From NCBI GenBank assembly GCA_017302895.1, contig JAFLBV010000001.1, positions 1,468,501 to 1,532,500 on the forward strand: a stretch of 64,000 nucleotides of DNA, read 5' to 3'. The position numbers were made by a program, and so were the translations under genes. The notes beneath the pieces were generated by a model. It searched no databases. It saw nothing but the letters and a program-made list of their open reading frames with translations, and had not been told where the DNA came from. Origin of the DNA: Ignavibacteria bacterium (lineage in GTDB: Bacteria; Bacteroidota; Ignavibacteria; Ignavibacteriales; Ignavibacteriaceae). Of the stretch, positions 34,317 to 44,900 are shown one piece after another; positions within the stretch are counted from its first letter, which is position 1, and every line of letters starts with the position of its first letter.

Positions 34317-35696
34317 TCAGGGTTGTTCGGGATTGATTCTGTATCTGCTCATGAGGCGGTAGATAGTAGCTCTTCCCAATTTCAATTTTTTTGCTGCTTC
34401 TAATATATTCCCTTTTGTCACTTTGAGGGCATGTCTGATTGCTTCCTCCTTTATTTTTTCAAAGGGAAGCACAACAGGGGAATTCAGGAATTTCTCAACG
34501 CTCGACTCCTCGACAGAGGGTGTAGCCGATCTGATATGCATAGGCAGGTCTTCGACATCAATAGTATCATTTTCAGTGAGGATGAGGCATCGTTCGATGG
34601 TGTTTTCCATTTCCCTCACATTGCCGGGCCAGTCGTAATCAAAAAGTAGTTTTAATGCCTTCGGGGTAAAGCCGAGGCATTTTTTATCGAGCTTACGATT
34701 GAAGTGCTGCAGAAAATGCTCAGCAAGCACGATAATATCCCCTTTTCTGGCTCTGAGCGGAGGAAGATTGATCGGGAATGAATTCAATCTGTAGAAAAGG
34801 TCTTCACGGAATTCCTTGTTTTCGACTGCATGTTTCAGATCACGGTTGGTAGCGGAAATGATTCTGACATCACATTTGATGGTTTCGGTGCCGCCGACTC
34901 TTTCGAATTCCTTCTGCTGAATAACACGAAGAAGTTTTGACTGGAGGGAGATGTCCATTTCACCAACTTCATCGAGGAAAATGGTACCCTTGTTTGCGAG
35001 TTCAAATTTTCCCATTTTTCTTTGGTGAGCGCCTGTGAACGAGCCTTTTTCGTGACCAAAGAGTTCGCTTTCCATCAAATCACGGGGTATGGAAGCGCAG
35101 TTTACGACCACAAAAGGGTAGGATTTTCTGATACCGTTGTAATGAATGGCTTTGGCGATAAGCTCTTTTCCCGTACCGCTTTCACCATGAATAAGCACGG
35201 TGATGTCGTTATCGAGGACTTTAGTGACCATTTTGAAGACATCCTGCATCTTGCCGTCGGCAGAGATAATATTGCTGAAGCTGTAGGTCTGGGTTACATT
35301 TTCGCGGACTTTCTCGAGTTCTTTTTCGAGGTCATAATTTTTGAGGGCATTTCTGATCGCAGGTTCAAGTCTTTGGGTATCAATTGGCTTCGGGAAATAG
35401 TCATATGCACCAATCCTCAGGGCTTCGAGCGCCACATCCACTCTTCCTTGTGCGGAAAGTATAATAACCGGAAGTTTTGGATCAAATTTTTTCACTTCAG
35501 CGAGGGCTTCAATTCCGCTGATTCCCGGGAGCATAATATCGAGGAGAATGAGATCAGGTTTCATTGAAAGTGAAGCGAGCATCTCTTCGGCATTATCAAA
35601 AGTTTTTACTTTGTAATTCCATTTTTCGCTAACCCAATAGGTAAGCAACCTTAGAATTGGTGCCTGGTCGTCGACAACAAATATCAATTTATCCAT
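34317..35696 (-). CDS. Sigma-54-dependent response regulator (NtrC family)
   Basis: The 459-residue protein has a receiver (LIFVVDDQAPILRLLTYWV, acceptor in DLILLDIMLPGISG), an AAA+ domain (GESGTGKELIAKAIHYNG, GSFTGAHQRKMGKFELA, GTIFLDEVGEMD), and a C-terminal Fis-type helix-turn-helix (ILEAAKKLKLGRATIYRLMS). It activates sigma-54 promoters when phosphorylated. The GAFTGA loop is GSFTGA. It overlaps the sensor kinase upstream by 8 bases, so the kinase is its likely partner. Confidence 0.95.
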   Translation of the reverse strand: MDKLIFVVDDQAPILRLLTYWVSEKWNYKVKTFDNAEEMLASLSMKPDLILLDIMLPGISGIEALAEVKKFDPKLPVIILSAQGRVDVALEALRIGAYDYFPKPIDTQRLEPAIRNALKNYDLEKELEKVRENVTQTYSFSNIISADGKMQDVFKMVTKVLDNDITVLIHGESGTGKELIAKAIHYNGIRKSYPFVVVNCASIPRDLMESELFGHEKGSFTGAHQRKMGKFELANKGTIFLDEVGEMDISLQSKLLRVIQQKEFERVGGTETIKCDVRIISATNRDLKHAVENKEFREDLFYRLNSFPINLPPLRARKGDIIVLAEHFLQHFNRKLDKKCLGFTPKALKLLFDYDWPGNVREMENTIERCLILTENDTIDVEDLPMHIRSATPSVEESSVEKFLNSPVVLPFEKIKEEAIRHALKVTKGNILEAAKKLKLGRATIYRLMSRYRINPEQP

Positions 35697-37596
35697 TGTT
35701 GGAATACCTCTTAGGATTGAGTTGTAATTTGATGATTACCGTGGTTCCGTTGTTTTCTTCACTTTTAAGATTAATATATCCTTTGTGCAGGTCGATTATC
35801 TGCTTCACGAGAGCAAGTCCGAGTCCTGAACCAGGAAGAGAGTTGTCTGTTCTCGAGACCTTATAGAATTTTTGGAAGATATAAGGTAAATCTTTTTTAG
35901 GAATCCCGATTCCTGTATCACTGATTATGGCTTCCAATTCATTTTTTCTTAACCGGACAAAGATTGTGATTCTGCCGCCGGGATTAGTAAACTTTACAGC
36001 ATTACTGATAATGTTTTCGAAGACCTGTGTCAATCTTTCTTTGTCAGCATTTATTATCACCGGAACATCGGGATATTCCTCAAGAATGGTGATGGATTTT
36101 TCATCGGCATTTTTTCTGAACTCTGACACTGCCTCGGCAATGAGATCGATTGGATCAAAATCAGATTTATCGAGCACGACCTTCCCGCCCTCAAGTTTTG
36201 AGATATCGAGTACATCGTTTATCAGATCAGCAAGCCGTTTCGATTCAGTGAGAATGATTTTGTTGAAGTCAATTCTTACTGATTCGGGCATATCGGTATC
36301 AGAGTCAATTGTTTCAGAAAAACCGATGATAGAAGCGAGCGGTGTTCTAAGCTCGTGTGAGATATTGGCGACGAACTCGCTTTTAAGATGATTCAGCTCT
36401 TCGAGTACGGAGATTCTTTGTTTTACACGATCCCGCTCGATGGAGATAATCCGGTTGGCTTCGATGAGCTTATTGTTAAGGTCATTCATCATCTCATGAT
36501 CATGGATTCGGGATGTTACATTTCGACCTATACCTACAATTCCGTCGAACCGGTTTTTTTGTGAGTAAACAGGGCGGGCATTAATTTCAAAAGTGAGCCT
36601 TTTCCCGAACTTAGTGATGAATGCAGCCTCGAAGGTGACAAGTTTGGAAGCTTTGAGCAGTTCCTTGAAGGAAATCGCGATCACTTTCCGTTCCGGTTCA
36701 TCGATGAAAGAGATGAAATGCTTCCCGATCATTTCTTCGGGGAGAAACTCAAGAGAGAGCGCCCCGAGTGCATTTACGGAGGAGAAACCCCCCGTCTGGT
36801 CGAGGACAAAAATAAGGTCATCAGCGGTTTCGAAGAGTATTCTTAATTTTTCTTCGGAGCTTCGGAGTTTACCTATCAGTTCCTTGTCATCTGTGACATC
36901 AACGATCAGGTTTGAGATTCCGGTAATCCTGCCTCCTGAAGAGACGGTATGAACGAAATGCCTTACATACTTGAGTTGCTGGTCGTCGGAGTAAATCCGG
37001 TAATTAATTGCAGAAGTGTCGCCCTGTAGAGCACCTCTTAATTTAAGTTTGAATTGTCGGAAGTCAGCAGGGTGCACTTTTCTCATCAGTGCGGTTATGG
37101 AAATATTTTCAGGTTTGAAACCGGGAGAGAAGAACCAGTCGATATCACCGGTCAATTCCGTTATTCGCGAATTTGGAGTATCCACATGGAAAGAGAGAGT
37201 CCGCGAAAATCCGGTGAGACGGGGTGCCACATTCATCTGTTGTAAATCACCAGGTACGGCAGTTTTTGTGCCGGACTGTGATCCGGAATATTGTCCTGTG
37301 ACCGCAGAGAATTCCACTTCATAGAAAGCAGCACCGGGAGTTTTAAGATCGTCGACTGAATTGATTCGTGAGGATGCGAATTTTAATTCTTTCTCCAGTT
37401 TTTGAATCAGAGCCGAGAAGGATTTAAAGTCTTTAACGGATGCAGCCTGCGAGTTGATTATCTCCTCTGCTCTTTGGGAGACTTTTCCTTCGCTGTAAAC
37501 AATCTTGGCACCTTTATCCTCGTTTACCTCGAGTAAAAGAGTAAGAGCCGGTTTTGGGGAAGTGCTGATCTTGGAGTTCTCCGCGTTAGCTGGCAT
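35689..37596 (-). CDS. PAS-containing sensor histidine kinase
   Basis: The 635-residue protein has no clear signal peptide or membrane segment, so a soluble sensor is likely. Two PAS-like domains (WFFSPGFKPENISITA; LRILFETADDLIFVLDQTGG) precede HisKA with ANISHELRTPLASIIGFSET. The HATPase part carries ISNAVKFTNPGG, DTGIGIPKKDLPYIFQKF and GSGLGLALVKQI. I prefer the ATG at 37596 to the TTG at 37611; neither has a good Shine-Dalgarno. It heads the operon kinase, sigma-54 regulator, STAS, receiver-phosphatase. Confidence 0.9.
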   Translation of the reverse strand: MPANAENSKISTSPKPALTLLLEVNEDKGAKIVYSEGKVSQRAEEIINSQAASVKDFKSFSALIQKLEKELKFASSRINSVDDLKTPGAAFYEVEFSAVTGQYSGSQSGTKTAVPGDLQQMNVAPRLTGFSRTLSFHVDTPNSRITELTGDIDWFFSPGFKPENISITALMRKVHPADFRQFKLKLRGALQGDTSAINYRIYSDDQQLKYVRHFVHTVSSGGRITGISNLIVDVTDDKELIGKLRSSEEKLRILFETADDLIFVLDQTGGFSSVNALGALSLEFLPEEMIGKHFISFIDEPERKVIAISFKELLKASKLVTFEAAFITKFGKRLTFEINARPVYSQKNRFDGIVGIGRNVTSRIHDHEMMNDLNNKLIEANRIISIERDRVKQRISVLEELNHLKSEFVANISHELRTPLASIIGFSETIDSDTDMPESVRIDFNKIILTESKRLADLINDVLDISKLEGGKVVLDKSDFDPIDLIAEAVSEFRKNADEKSITILEEYPDVPVIINADKERLTQVFENIISNAVKFTNPGGRITIFVRLRKNELEAIISDTGIGIPKKDLPYIFQKFYKVSRTDNSLPGSGLGLALVKQIIDLHKGYINLKSEENNGTTVIIKLQLNPKRYSNNG

Positions 37597-37763
37597 AATG
37601 GAAATAAGCAAAGTGGCAATTAATTAAGTGTCTTAATATAAGACATTATTTAGATAAAATGAAGAAAGTTCTGAAAAAAAATGAAAAAAATGAGGTAATT
37701 GTTCGACACATGATTATCATCTTATATTTTAGTTGAAACAAATATTTTTTTTTCGGAGGTGAA

Positions 37764-39155
37764 ATGGAATATAGAATTGAAACCGACACCATGGGTGAGG
37801 TTCAGGTGCCCGCAGACAAATATTACGGAGCACAAACGGGAAGATCCTTAATGAATTTTAAGATCGGCGGAGAGAAAATGCCCGCTGAATTGATCAAAGC
37901 ATTTGGCATTCTGAAAAAAGCTGCTGCTTTGACAAACAAAGAACTTGGTCTTTTGAGTGAAGAGAAGACTGCACTTATCGCAGAAGCGGCTCAGGAAGTA
38001 ATCGACGGCAAGCTCGAAGGGAATTTTCCCCTTGTAGTCTGGCAGACGGGAAGCGGAACACAGTCGAATATGAATGTAAATGAAGTTATCGCCAACCGCG
38101 CAATTGAGCTTGCGGGTGGTGTTATCGGAAGCAAAAAGCCGATCCATCCGAATGATGATGTGAATAAAGCACAATCCTCAAATGATACATTTCCGACTGC
38201 GATGCATATTGCAGCAGCAATGGCTGTGAATGAAAAACTCATTCCCATGATTACCAAATTGCGTGATGCACTCGCAGCAAAATCTGAAGAATTCAAGGAT
38301 GTTATAAAAATTGGCAGAACCCATCTGATGGATGCCACACCTCTGACACTCGGACAGGAATTCAGCGGATACGCTCAACAGTTGACCAACGGACTAAAGA
38401 GGATCAATAATTCACTTCCGTTCGTTTATGAACTTGCTCTCGGTGGCACCGCTGTTGGTACCGGGTTAAATACTCACCCCGAATTTGCAGTAAAAGGAGC
38501 TGCGAAGATTGCCGAACTGACAGGGCTTCCTTTTGTAACTGCACCCAATAAATTTGAATCGCTCGCAGCACATGACGCCATGGTCGAGCTTCACGGTGTA
38601 TTGAAAACCCTCGCTGCATCGCTGATGAAGATAGCAAATGATGTAAGATGGCTGGGAAGCGGCCCCAGATCGGGTATCGGAGAGTTGAACCTTCCGGAGA
38701 ATGAACCCGGTAGTTCCATAATGCCGGGAAAAGTTAATCCGACACAGTCCGAGGCAATGACAATGGTGTGTGCACAGGTTTTCGGGAATGATGTGGCGGT
38801 CAATTTTGGCGGTGCATCGGGTAATTTTGAACTCAATGTATTCAAGCCTGTGATAATTTACAATGTTCTTCAGTCAGTCAGGCTGATTGCCGATGCCTGC
38901 GAAAGCTTCACCGACCATTGTGTTGTTGGTATTGAAGCAAACCGCGTGAACATAAAGAAGCATGTAGACAATTCTCTTATGCTTGTCACTTCGTTAAATC
39001 CTCATATCGGCTACGATAATGCTGCAAAAATTGCGAAAAAGGCTCATAAAGAACACAAAACTCTCAAGGAAACCGCTTTGGAGCTCGGTCTCCTCACAGA
39101 GGAGCAATTTGATAAAATTGTAAGACCCGAAGAAATGATCTCTGCAAAGATGTAG
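37764..39155 (+). CDS. fumC: Fumarate hydratase, class II
   Basis: The 463-residue enzyme hydrates fumarate to malate in the citric acid cycle. The signature [17 protein letters not shown] is present, along with the catalytic-loop regions [19 protein letters not shown] and [16 protein letters not shown]. It belongs to the iron-free homotetrameric class. CGGAGGTG lies just before the ATG. A terminator follows. Confidence 0.96.
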   Translation: MEYRIETDTMGEVQVPADKYYGAQTGRSLMNFKIGGEKMPAELIKAFGILKKAAALTNKELGLLSEEKTALIAEAAQEVIDGKLEGNFPLVVWQTGSGTQSNMNVNEVIANRAIELAGGVIGSKKPIHPNDDVNKAQSSNDTFPTAMHIAAAMAVNEKLIPMITKLRDALAAKSEEFKDVIKIGRTHLMDATPLTLGQEFSGYAQQLTNGLKRINNSLPFVYELALGGTAVGTGLNTHPEFAVKGAAKIAELTGLPFVTAPNKFESLAAHDAMVELHGVLKTLAASLMKIANDVRWLGSGPRSGIGELNLPENEPGSSIMPGKVNPTQSEAMTMVCAQVFGNDVAVNFGGASGNFELNVFKPVIIYNVLQSVRLIADACESFTDHCVVGIEANRVNIKKHVDNSLMLVTSLNPHIGYDNAAKIAKKAHKEHKTLKETALELGLLTEEQFDKIVRPEEMISAKM

Positions 39156-39188
39156 TTCTTCCGGTAGCTGAAAGTTGTAGATGAAAGA

Positions 39189-39218
39189 GGCTGTCTGTAA
39201 AATGGCAGCCTTTTTTTA
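39189..39218 (+). terminator. Terminator after fumC
   Basis: GGCTGTC and GGCAGCC pair over 7 bp (one T-G) with an 8-base loop, followed by seven T. It closes fumC. Confidence 0.85.
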
Positions 39219-39311
39219 TTCAGACTGAATCAATGAACGCAGATGGTGGACAATGAAAAAAATATTAACTTATCAGATTAAATTTTTTAAATTTATCCGG
39301 CTTTCAGATTG

Positions 39312-40088
39312 ATGATCACTAAAAAAGAGATAGCGAAAAACTGGCTTCCCAGATACACAGGCACACCGATTGAGAAGTTTGGGAAATATTTTTTGCTGAC
39401 CAATTTTCACAATTATGTGGAGGCGTTTGCACAAAAGTTTAATTGTGAAATTGAGGGAATCGGAAAGCCGATGCAAACCGCCACAAACAGCGACGGGTTG
39501 ACGATCATAAATTTTGGTATCGGCTCGGCGAATGCAGCCACTGTGATGGATTTGCTAAGCGCTGTTGAACCTTCCGGAGTTCTCTTTTTGGGGAAGTGTG
39601 GAGGACTAAAAAGATCGACAGAACTTGGGCATTTTATTCTTCCGATAGCTGCCATCCGGGGAGAGGGAACGAGCAACGATTATGCACTTCCTGAGGTGCC
39701 GGCACTTCCTTCCTTTAAGCTTCACAAATTTGTTTCTCAGAAAATTGTAGAACGGGATCTGGAATACAGAACCGGCGTTATCTACACCACCAACAGAAGA
39801 CTGTGGGAGTGGGATGAAGAGTTTAAGGATTATCTTCAGGAGATAAATGCCATTGCAATTGATATGGAGACTGCCACCCTTTTTACGGTTGGTTTTGTAA
39901 ATCAGATTCCAAGAGGTGCCCTGCTTTTGGTCTCTGATACACCGATGTTACCTGAGGGAATTAAGACCGAAGAGTCGGACAAGGAAGTTACGAGAAAGTT
40001 TGCAGCATTGCATTTGGAACTCGGGATAGAAGCGATGACGGATCTTGGAATAAAAGGGGAGCAGATTAAGCATTTTACATATCAATAA
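39312..40088 (+). CDS. AMP nucleosidase-like phosphorylase-fold enzyme
   Basis: The 258-residue product has a nucleoside-phosphorylase/AMN fold with FGIGSANAATVMDLLSAVEP, GVLFLGKCGGLKRSTELG and IAIDMETATLFTVGF near the base-binding site. It is the short Bacteroidota type, lacking the N-terminal extension of the enteric AMN. It cleaves AMP to adenine and ribose 5-phosphate, or a related nucleoside. I chose ATG 39312 over the TTG directly before it. It is followed 10 bases later by the LytS-like kinase. Confidence 0.85.
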   Translation: MITKKEIAKNWLPRYTGTPIEKFGKYFLLTNFHNYVEAFAQKFNCEIEGIGKPMQTATNSDGLTIINFGIGSANAATVMDLLSAVEPSGVLFLGKCGGLKRSTELGHFILPIAAIRGEGTSNDYALPEVPALPSFKLHKFVSQKIVERDLEYRTGVIYTTNRRLWEWDEEFKDYLQEINAIAIDMETATLFTVGFVNQIPRGALLLVSDTPMLPEGIKTEESDKEVTRKFAALHLELGIEAMTDLGIKGEQIKHFTYQ

Positions 40089-40098
40089 ACGGCTGAAA

Positions 40099-41196
40099 AT
40101 GAGAAACTTCCTGCAGGACAGTCGACAGAAAGTTTATTGGGTCTCCCAATTATCGGGATGGGGCGGTTACTCCCTCCTGAATCTGCTGATTGTACTTTCA
40201 GCCCGCGCTGACGGAAATATTTCCGAATCCACCGACCGGTTTCTTTATCTCATAATTCCGACTCTTACTATATCGGGAATTCTGTTTACGCATATCTACA
40301 GAGAGATAATCAGGATATATGGCTGGGCGGAACTTGAACCAAGAGCCCTGGCGCCCAGAGTTTTCCTTGGCTCCATTACGGTGGCGATACTCATTTTCCT
40401 TTTGGTTATGGCTTTTTTCCTGCTCGCAGGGGAATCGGTGCGGGAATTATTTACACTTCCCAACATTTTGATAAACTGGATCAATCTCTCGATAATAGTG
40501 CTGCTCTGGTCGATTCTCTATTTTGCGATTCATTTTTTCGAGAATTTCCAGAAAGTTGAAATCGAGCGATTGATATGGGAAGCAGCCGTGAAGGATTTTG
40601 AGTTGAAGGCTTTGAAATCGCAGTTGAACCCCCACTTCATGTTCAATGCGATGAACGGAATTAGGGCTTTGATAGAGGAAGACCCTGAAAAAGCCAAAAA
40701 ATCGATTACACAGCTTTCGAATATTTTTCGATATTCTCTTAATATAGAGAGGAGCGAGACCGTTCCCCTCGAAGATGAAATCCGTACCGTTAACGACTAC
40801 CTTTCGCTTGAGCAGGTAAGATATGAAGAGAGATTGAGATTCTTGATAGAAGTTGATCCCTCTGTCAATTTTGTTGAGATACCACCGATGATGGTACAAA
40901 CGCTGGTGGAGAACGGCATTAAGCACGGGGTATCAAAACTTCCCAAAGGCGGGGAAGTACAAATCAGGGCTTACAAAGAAAAAGATGATCTTGTTTTAAT
41001 AATATTAAATTCCGGTTCACTTGACGATAAATTGATGGCAGACTCGAAAGGTTTCGGTTTGGCAAACACAAAGAACCGCCTTTCTATCCTCTATGGAGAG
41101 AAGGCATCGTTCACCATTTCGGAAAGTGACGGAAAAGTAAGAGCAGAAATAAAAATCCCAACCGGAGGAATAGAAAATGAAAGCTATTATCGTTGA
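40099..41196 (+). CDS. LytS-like sensor histidine kinase (His_kinase family)
   Basis: The 365-residue protein has four membrane segments in its first ~150 residues, then the His_kinase motif LKSQLNPHFMFNAMNGIRAL. The ATPase part has MMVQTLVENGIKHGVSKL and GFGLANTKNRLSILYG. The His lies in NPHF. No known ligand domain is visible. It overlaps the LytTR regulator by 20 bases, so the two are a two-component pair. Confidence 0.93.
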   Translation: MRNFLQDSRQKVYWVSQLSGWGGYSLLNLLIVLSARADGNISESTDRFLYLIIPTLTISGILFTHIYREIIRIYGWAELEPRALAPRVFLGSITVAILIFLLVMAFFLLAGESVRELFTLPNILINWINLSIIVLLWSILYFAIHFFENFQKVEIERLIWEAAVKDFELKALKSQLNPHFMFNAMNGIRALIEEDPEKAKKSITQLSNIFRYSLNIERSETVPLEDEIRTVNDYLSLEQVRYEERLRFLIEVDPSVNFVEIPPMMVQTLVENGIKHGVSKLPKGGEVQIRAYKEKDDLVLIILNSGSLDDKLMADSKGFGLANTKNRLSILYGEKASFTISESDGKVRAEIKIPTGGIENESYYR

Positions 41197-41902
41197 TGAT
41201 GAGCGTTTAGCGAGAAATGAGTTAAGGCGACTTCTTTCAGAGCATCCAGAAGTGGAGATTCTCGATGAAGCCGCGAATGTGGATGAAGCAGTTGAAAAGA
41301 TAAAGACTCACGACCCTGATGTCATTTTTCTTGACATTCAGATGCCGGGGAAGACCGGATTTGACCTTTTGGAAGAGCTTGACAGGTCGCCCCGGGTGAT
41401 TTTCACTACTGCCTATGATGAATATGCAATTAAGGCATTTGAGTTTAACGCTCTCGATTATCTTCTTAAACCGATAGATCCGGCAAGACTGACCGAGGCA
41501 TTGAAGAAGATAAAGCTCGAGAAAAAAGAGGATGAAGAACTTGAGCTCCGATATGCAAGCAAGCAGTTGAAAGCTGAAGATCAGGTTTTTGTAAAAGACG
41601 GTGACAGATGCTGGTTTGTGAAACTTGAAGAAGTCAGGCTTTTCGAGTCGGAAGGCAATTATGTAAGACTGTTTTTCAGGGATCAAAAGCCATTAATACT
41701 GAAGACTCTAAATTATCTCGATGAGAGACTAGACAGCCGCACTTTTTTCCGGGCAAACAGGAAGCATATCATCAATCTTAAATATATCGAGAACATAGAG
41801 CCCTGGCTCAACGGTGGTCTGCTTGTGAAGATGAAAGATGGCAAGAAGGTTGAAGTTTCGAGAAGGCAGTCGATTAAATTTAAAGAGATGCTTTCGCTTT
41901 AA
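41177..41902 (+). CDS. LytTR-family response regulator
   Basis: The 241-residue protein has a receiver (AIIVDDERLARNELRRLLSE, acceptor in DVIFLDIQMPGKTGFDLL) and a C-terminal LytTR DNA-binding domain (LFESEGNYVRLFF, FFRANRKHIINLKYIENIEP). The upstream gene encodes its cognate LytS-like kinase. The targets are not shown by the sequence. A terminator follows 35 bases after its stop. Confidence 0.95.
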   Translation: MKAIIVDDERLARNELRRLLSEHPEVEILDEAANVDEAVEKIKTHDPDVIFLDIQMPGKTGFDLLEELDRSPRVIFTTAYDEYAIKAFEFNALDYLLKPIDPARLTEALKKIKLEKKEDEELELRYASKQLKAEDQVFVKDGDRCWFVKLEEVRLFESEGNYVRLFFRDQKPLILKTLNYLDERLDSRTFFRANRKHIINLKYIENIEPWLNGGLLVKMKDGKKVEVSRRQSIKFKEMLSL

Positions 41903-41936
41903 CCGGCACTATATTTCCCTTGAATGTAAAATATTA

Positions 41937-41978
41937 AAGGGCACACATAAGGATCAATGATTTATTATGTGTGCCCTT
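41937..41978. terminator. Hairpin between converging genes
   Basis: AAGGGCACACATAA and TTATGTGTGCCCTT form a perfect 14-bp stem. The tail is CGTTTATTT on + and TAATATTTT on -, so it may serve both the LytTR gene and the alpha-2-macroglobulin gene. Confidence 0.72.
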
Positions 41979-41995
41979 CGTTTATTTAAGACCTT

Positions 41996-44900
41996 TTAGT
42001 TTGGGAGCACTCGGAAGAGCGTTCTCGGGCCGTAGCCTCTTATTTCAGGGTAGTACATCAGACCGGCATACACAGGAGCTGATGAGTAGTATCCGGGAAC
42101 CTGGGCCCTGATGATATATGTAAATTCCATATCCTGCGGTGCGTAAGTGACAAACCAGGTTATTTTCGAGTCACGAATTTCCTTGTCAGCATAGAACCAG
42201 TTCCAGTAGCCGGGCCAGTAACCTGTGTACGATGACTCACCTTCGATATTGTAGAGGTTGTCATCATTCACCACTTCGAAGCCGGCGGGGAACATATCCT
42301 CAACCATCATGTACTGATCGTCACTTCTGTTGGTTTTCACTTTCACTTTCACAAGAAGAAGATCGCCTGATTTGACTTTGTCGAGGTTCGACTTTTTATA
42401 GATGATGCTGTTTCCCGATCTTGTTTCGGTCAGTTTGAAAACTTCTTTTGTGATGGTGAAATTTTGATCCTTGGTAAAGGAGATGTCGGGATAGTAGAGC
42501 TCCACTTCGGCACCCGCATACAGAGTCCCTTTCCCTTTTTTCACTATCCTTATGGTATTTTTACCGTGTACAAACGGAAATGCGGCATAACTCAGTTTGA
42601 TGTTGGCATCATCGGGAGCGAGTCTGTCCTTCTCGAAGAAGGTTTTTCTCACCTGTTTTCCATTAATAAATACCTCGGCGGAATAGTCGGGTTCAAGTTC
42701 ATTTGTCATTTTCAGATAGTCAGTCAGAGCAAAAATAACAGTTGCAGTTTGCTGGGTTGAATGCCATCCCTTTCCTTTTTGCTCCCTGATCAGTGTTCTT
42801 ACCGCTTTGATGATTGCGGGTGAGTTCGGATCAACTGCGAGCATAAGTTTCAGGGCAAAAGCAGTTGACTGCACCTTATCCTGCTGCCATGAGTAATATT
42901 TATCCCTTCCCCAGGAGATGAAGTTCTGATCTTCCTGAGCGGATTTCATCAATCTCTGAAGGACTGCTGCTGCTGTTTTTTTATCACCTGTGGTGTTGTA
43001 AGTCAGTCCGAGAATTGCGGTAGCATATGGGTTCAGGGAATCAGCAAGAAGCTCGTCGATCAATTTGTTGAAGACTGGATTCTTTTTGGCAGTAGGTTCG
43101 CATTCAGAATAGACCCATGCAATGTAGGCTGCGGTAACCCTGTCCACATTTTTCTCCTGCAACAAACCTGTCAACGCATTGAAACCTGATTTGTAGCTGT
43201 TTTGATCAACCTTGTAACCAAGTTTCTGAGCCATGTTGAATCCATACATAACATAAGCAGTCATATAAGGATTAACCGGGTCATTTTTCCACCATCCCCA
43301 GCCGCCCTGTGGATTCTGGAAATCGTAGAGCCTTGCGAGTCCTTTATCTATGACATCGGGAAGTTTTTCCAGAGTCGAAGAGCTGATCGGGACATTCAAT
43401 TGCTTCAGAGTGCCTGCGGTTATGAGAGCAGGGAGAAATCTGCTCATCGTTTGCTCCACACAGCCATAGGGGTAGTCCACCAGTCCATCAAGAGAATGGA
43501 GAAGTGAAGTAGCCAGAGTGGGACTGAGGGCAAGAGACAGATTCACCGTTTTGAGGTTCACACCCTGAGGGATATTAAACTCGACGGTTTTTTCATTGTC
43601 GCTGGTCTGCAAAATGGAATTGAGGTAATTGACTGCCTTGATTCCAATGGGGATGACAGGTACCGTGATTTTCACGGCATCAGATTCCTGGTCTGAGATT
43701 GCTTCGAAATATATTTCGCTGGTGTAATTAACAAAAGGTATTACTGTTTTTATTTCGACAGTTGCAAGTCCCTTTGTTGGAATTGGTGCTTCAAACGAAT
43801 TGGCAGTTTTCTTCGACGCAACCACCCCTTTTACCTCAAACGAGAGGGGAGTAAGATTTGTAAAATTGAATTTAAATTTTGTTTTTGCTTCAGAACTTTG
43901 ATAATTGTGAATATTGGCGATTATGGTTGTCGTATCCCCTTCCTTAAAGAACCGGGGAGTTTCAAGACGGATCATGAGGTCTTTGGCTGCAAAGATATTG
44001 TTGATGGCGTCGCCCGTGAAGGTGTTTTTGGTGATAACCTTTACTGTGGATCTCCACGAAGTAAGATTGTCGGGAAGTTTGAAGGAAATTTCGGCTTCAC
44101 CACTTCCGTCGGTAATTACCGCGGGATTCCAGTAAGGTGCATCACTGAAGTTTTCCCTGACCACCACTTCCTTTTCACCGTCTCTTGTGGATGGAGGAGA
44201 GGGAGACGATTTTTCTTCGATTGCGGCACCATCGGCAGACATGGTTTTATTTACCATTCCGCCTCCGAGGTAACCTGAAAAATAAAACTCCATCTCTTCT
44301 TTGTAGGGATCAAGATAAATCTCTTCAGAGGTGCTTTTACCTTTGGCAAGCACCACTTTTTTAATCGGATATACGACATTGACCAAAGAGAGACAAATAT
44401 CGTATTCTCCTTCGGGCAGATTCGTAAAACGGGTGAAGTTTATACCATCCACTCCCCCTTTCCGTATAATCGAACCATTGGTAATGAGTATCTCGATTGT
44501 TTTATCTTCCAGACTTTCCTTATCTGCCGTTTTGAATTTAACTTCAAGTGAAGAAGTTCCTGAACCTGGTTTTGCAGGATCTTCGGCTGAATATTTAGTG
44601 TCAAGTAGAGAGACCGGTCTGCTGACAGACTGACCGTATTTTCCTTCAAGTGAGTTTGTGGTCTGAGTGTAGTAGTATTCGTCTTTATAAAAAGACTCAT
44701 AAAGAGAAGGTGTGTTGTCTGCTTTGATCGCATAAATGGCTTCATCCACCGAACCAAAAGACAATTGTGCGTTTTTAACGGGTCTGCCGTTGTTGTCGGT
44801 AACCTTCACCAGGTATTCAGCCTCTTCACCCGGTTTGTACTTCGATTTTGAGGGGTTGATCTTCACATCAAGTTTAGCCTCTTCGTTTATGACACCGACC

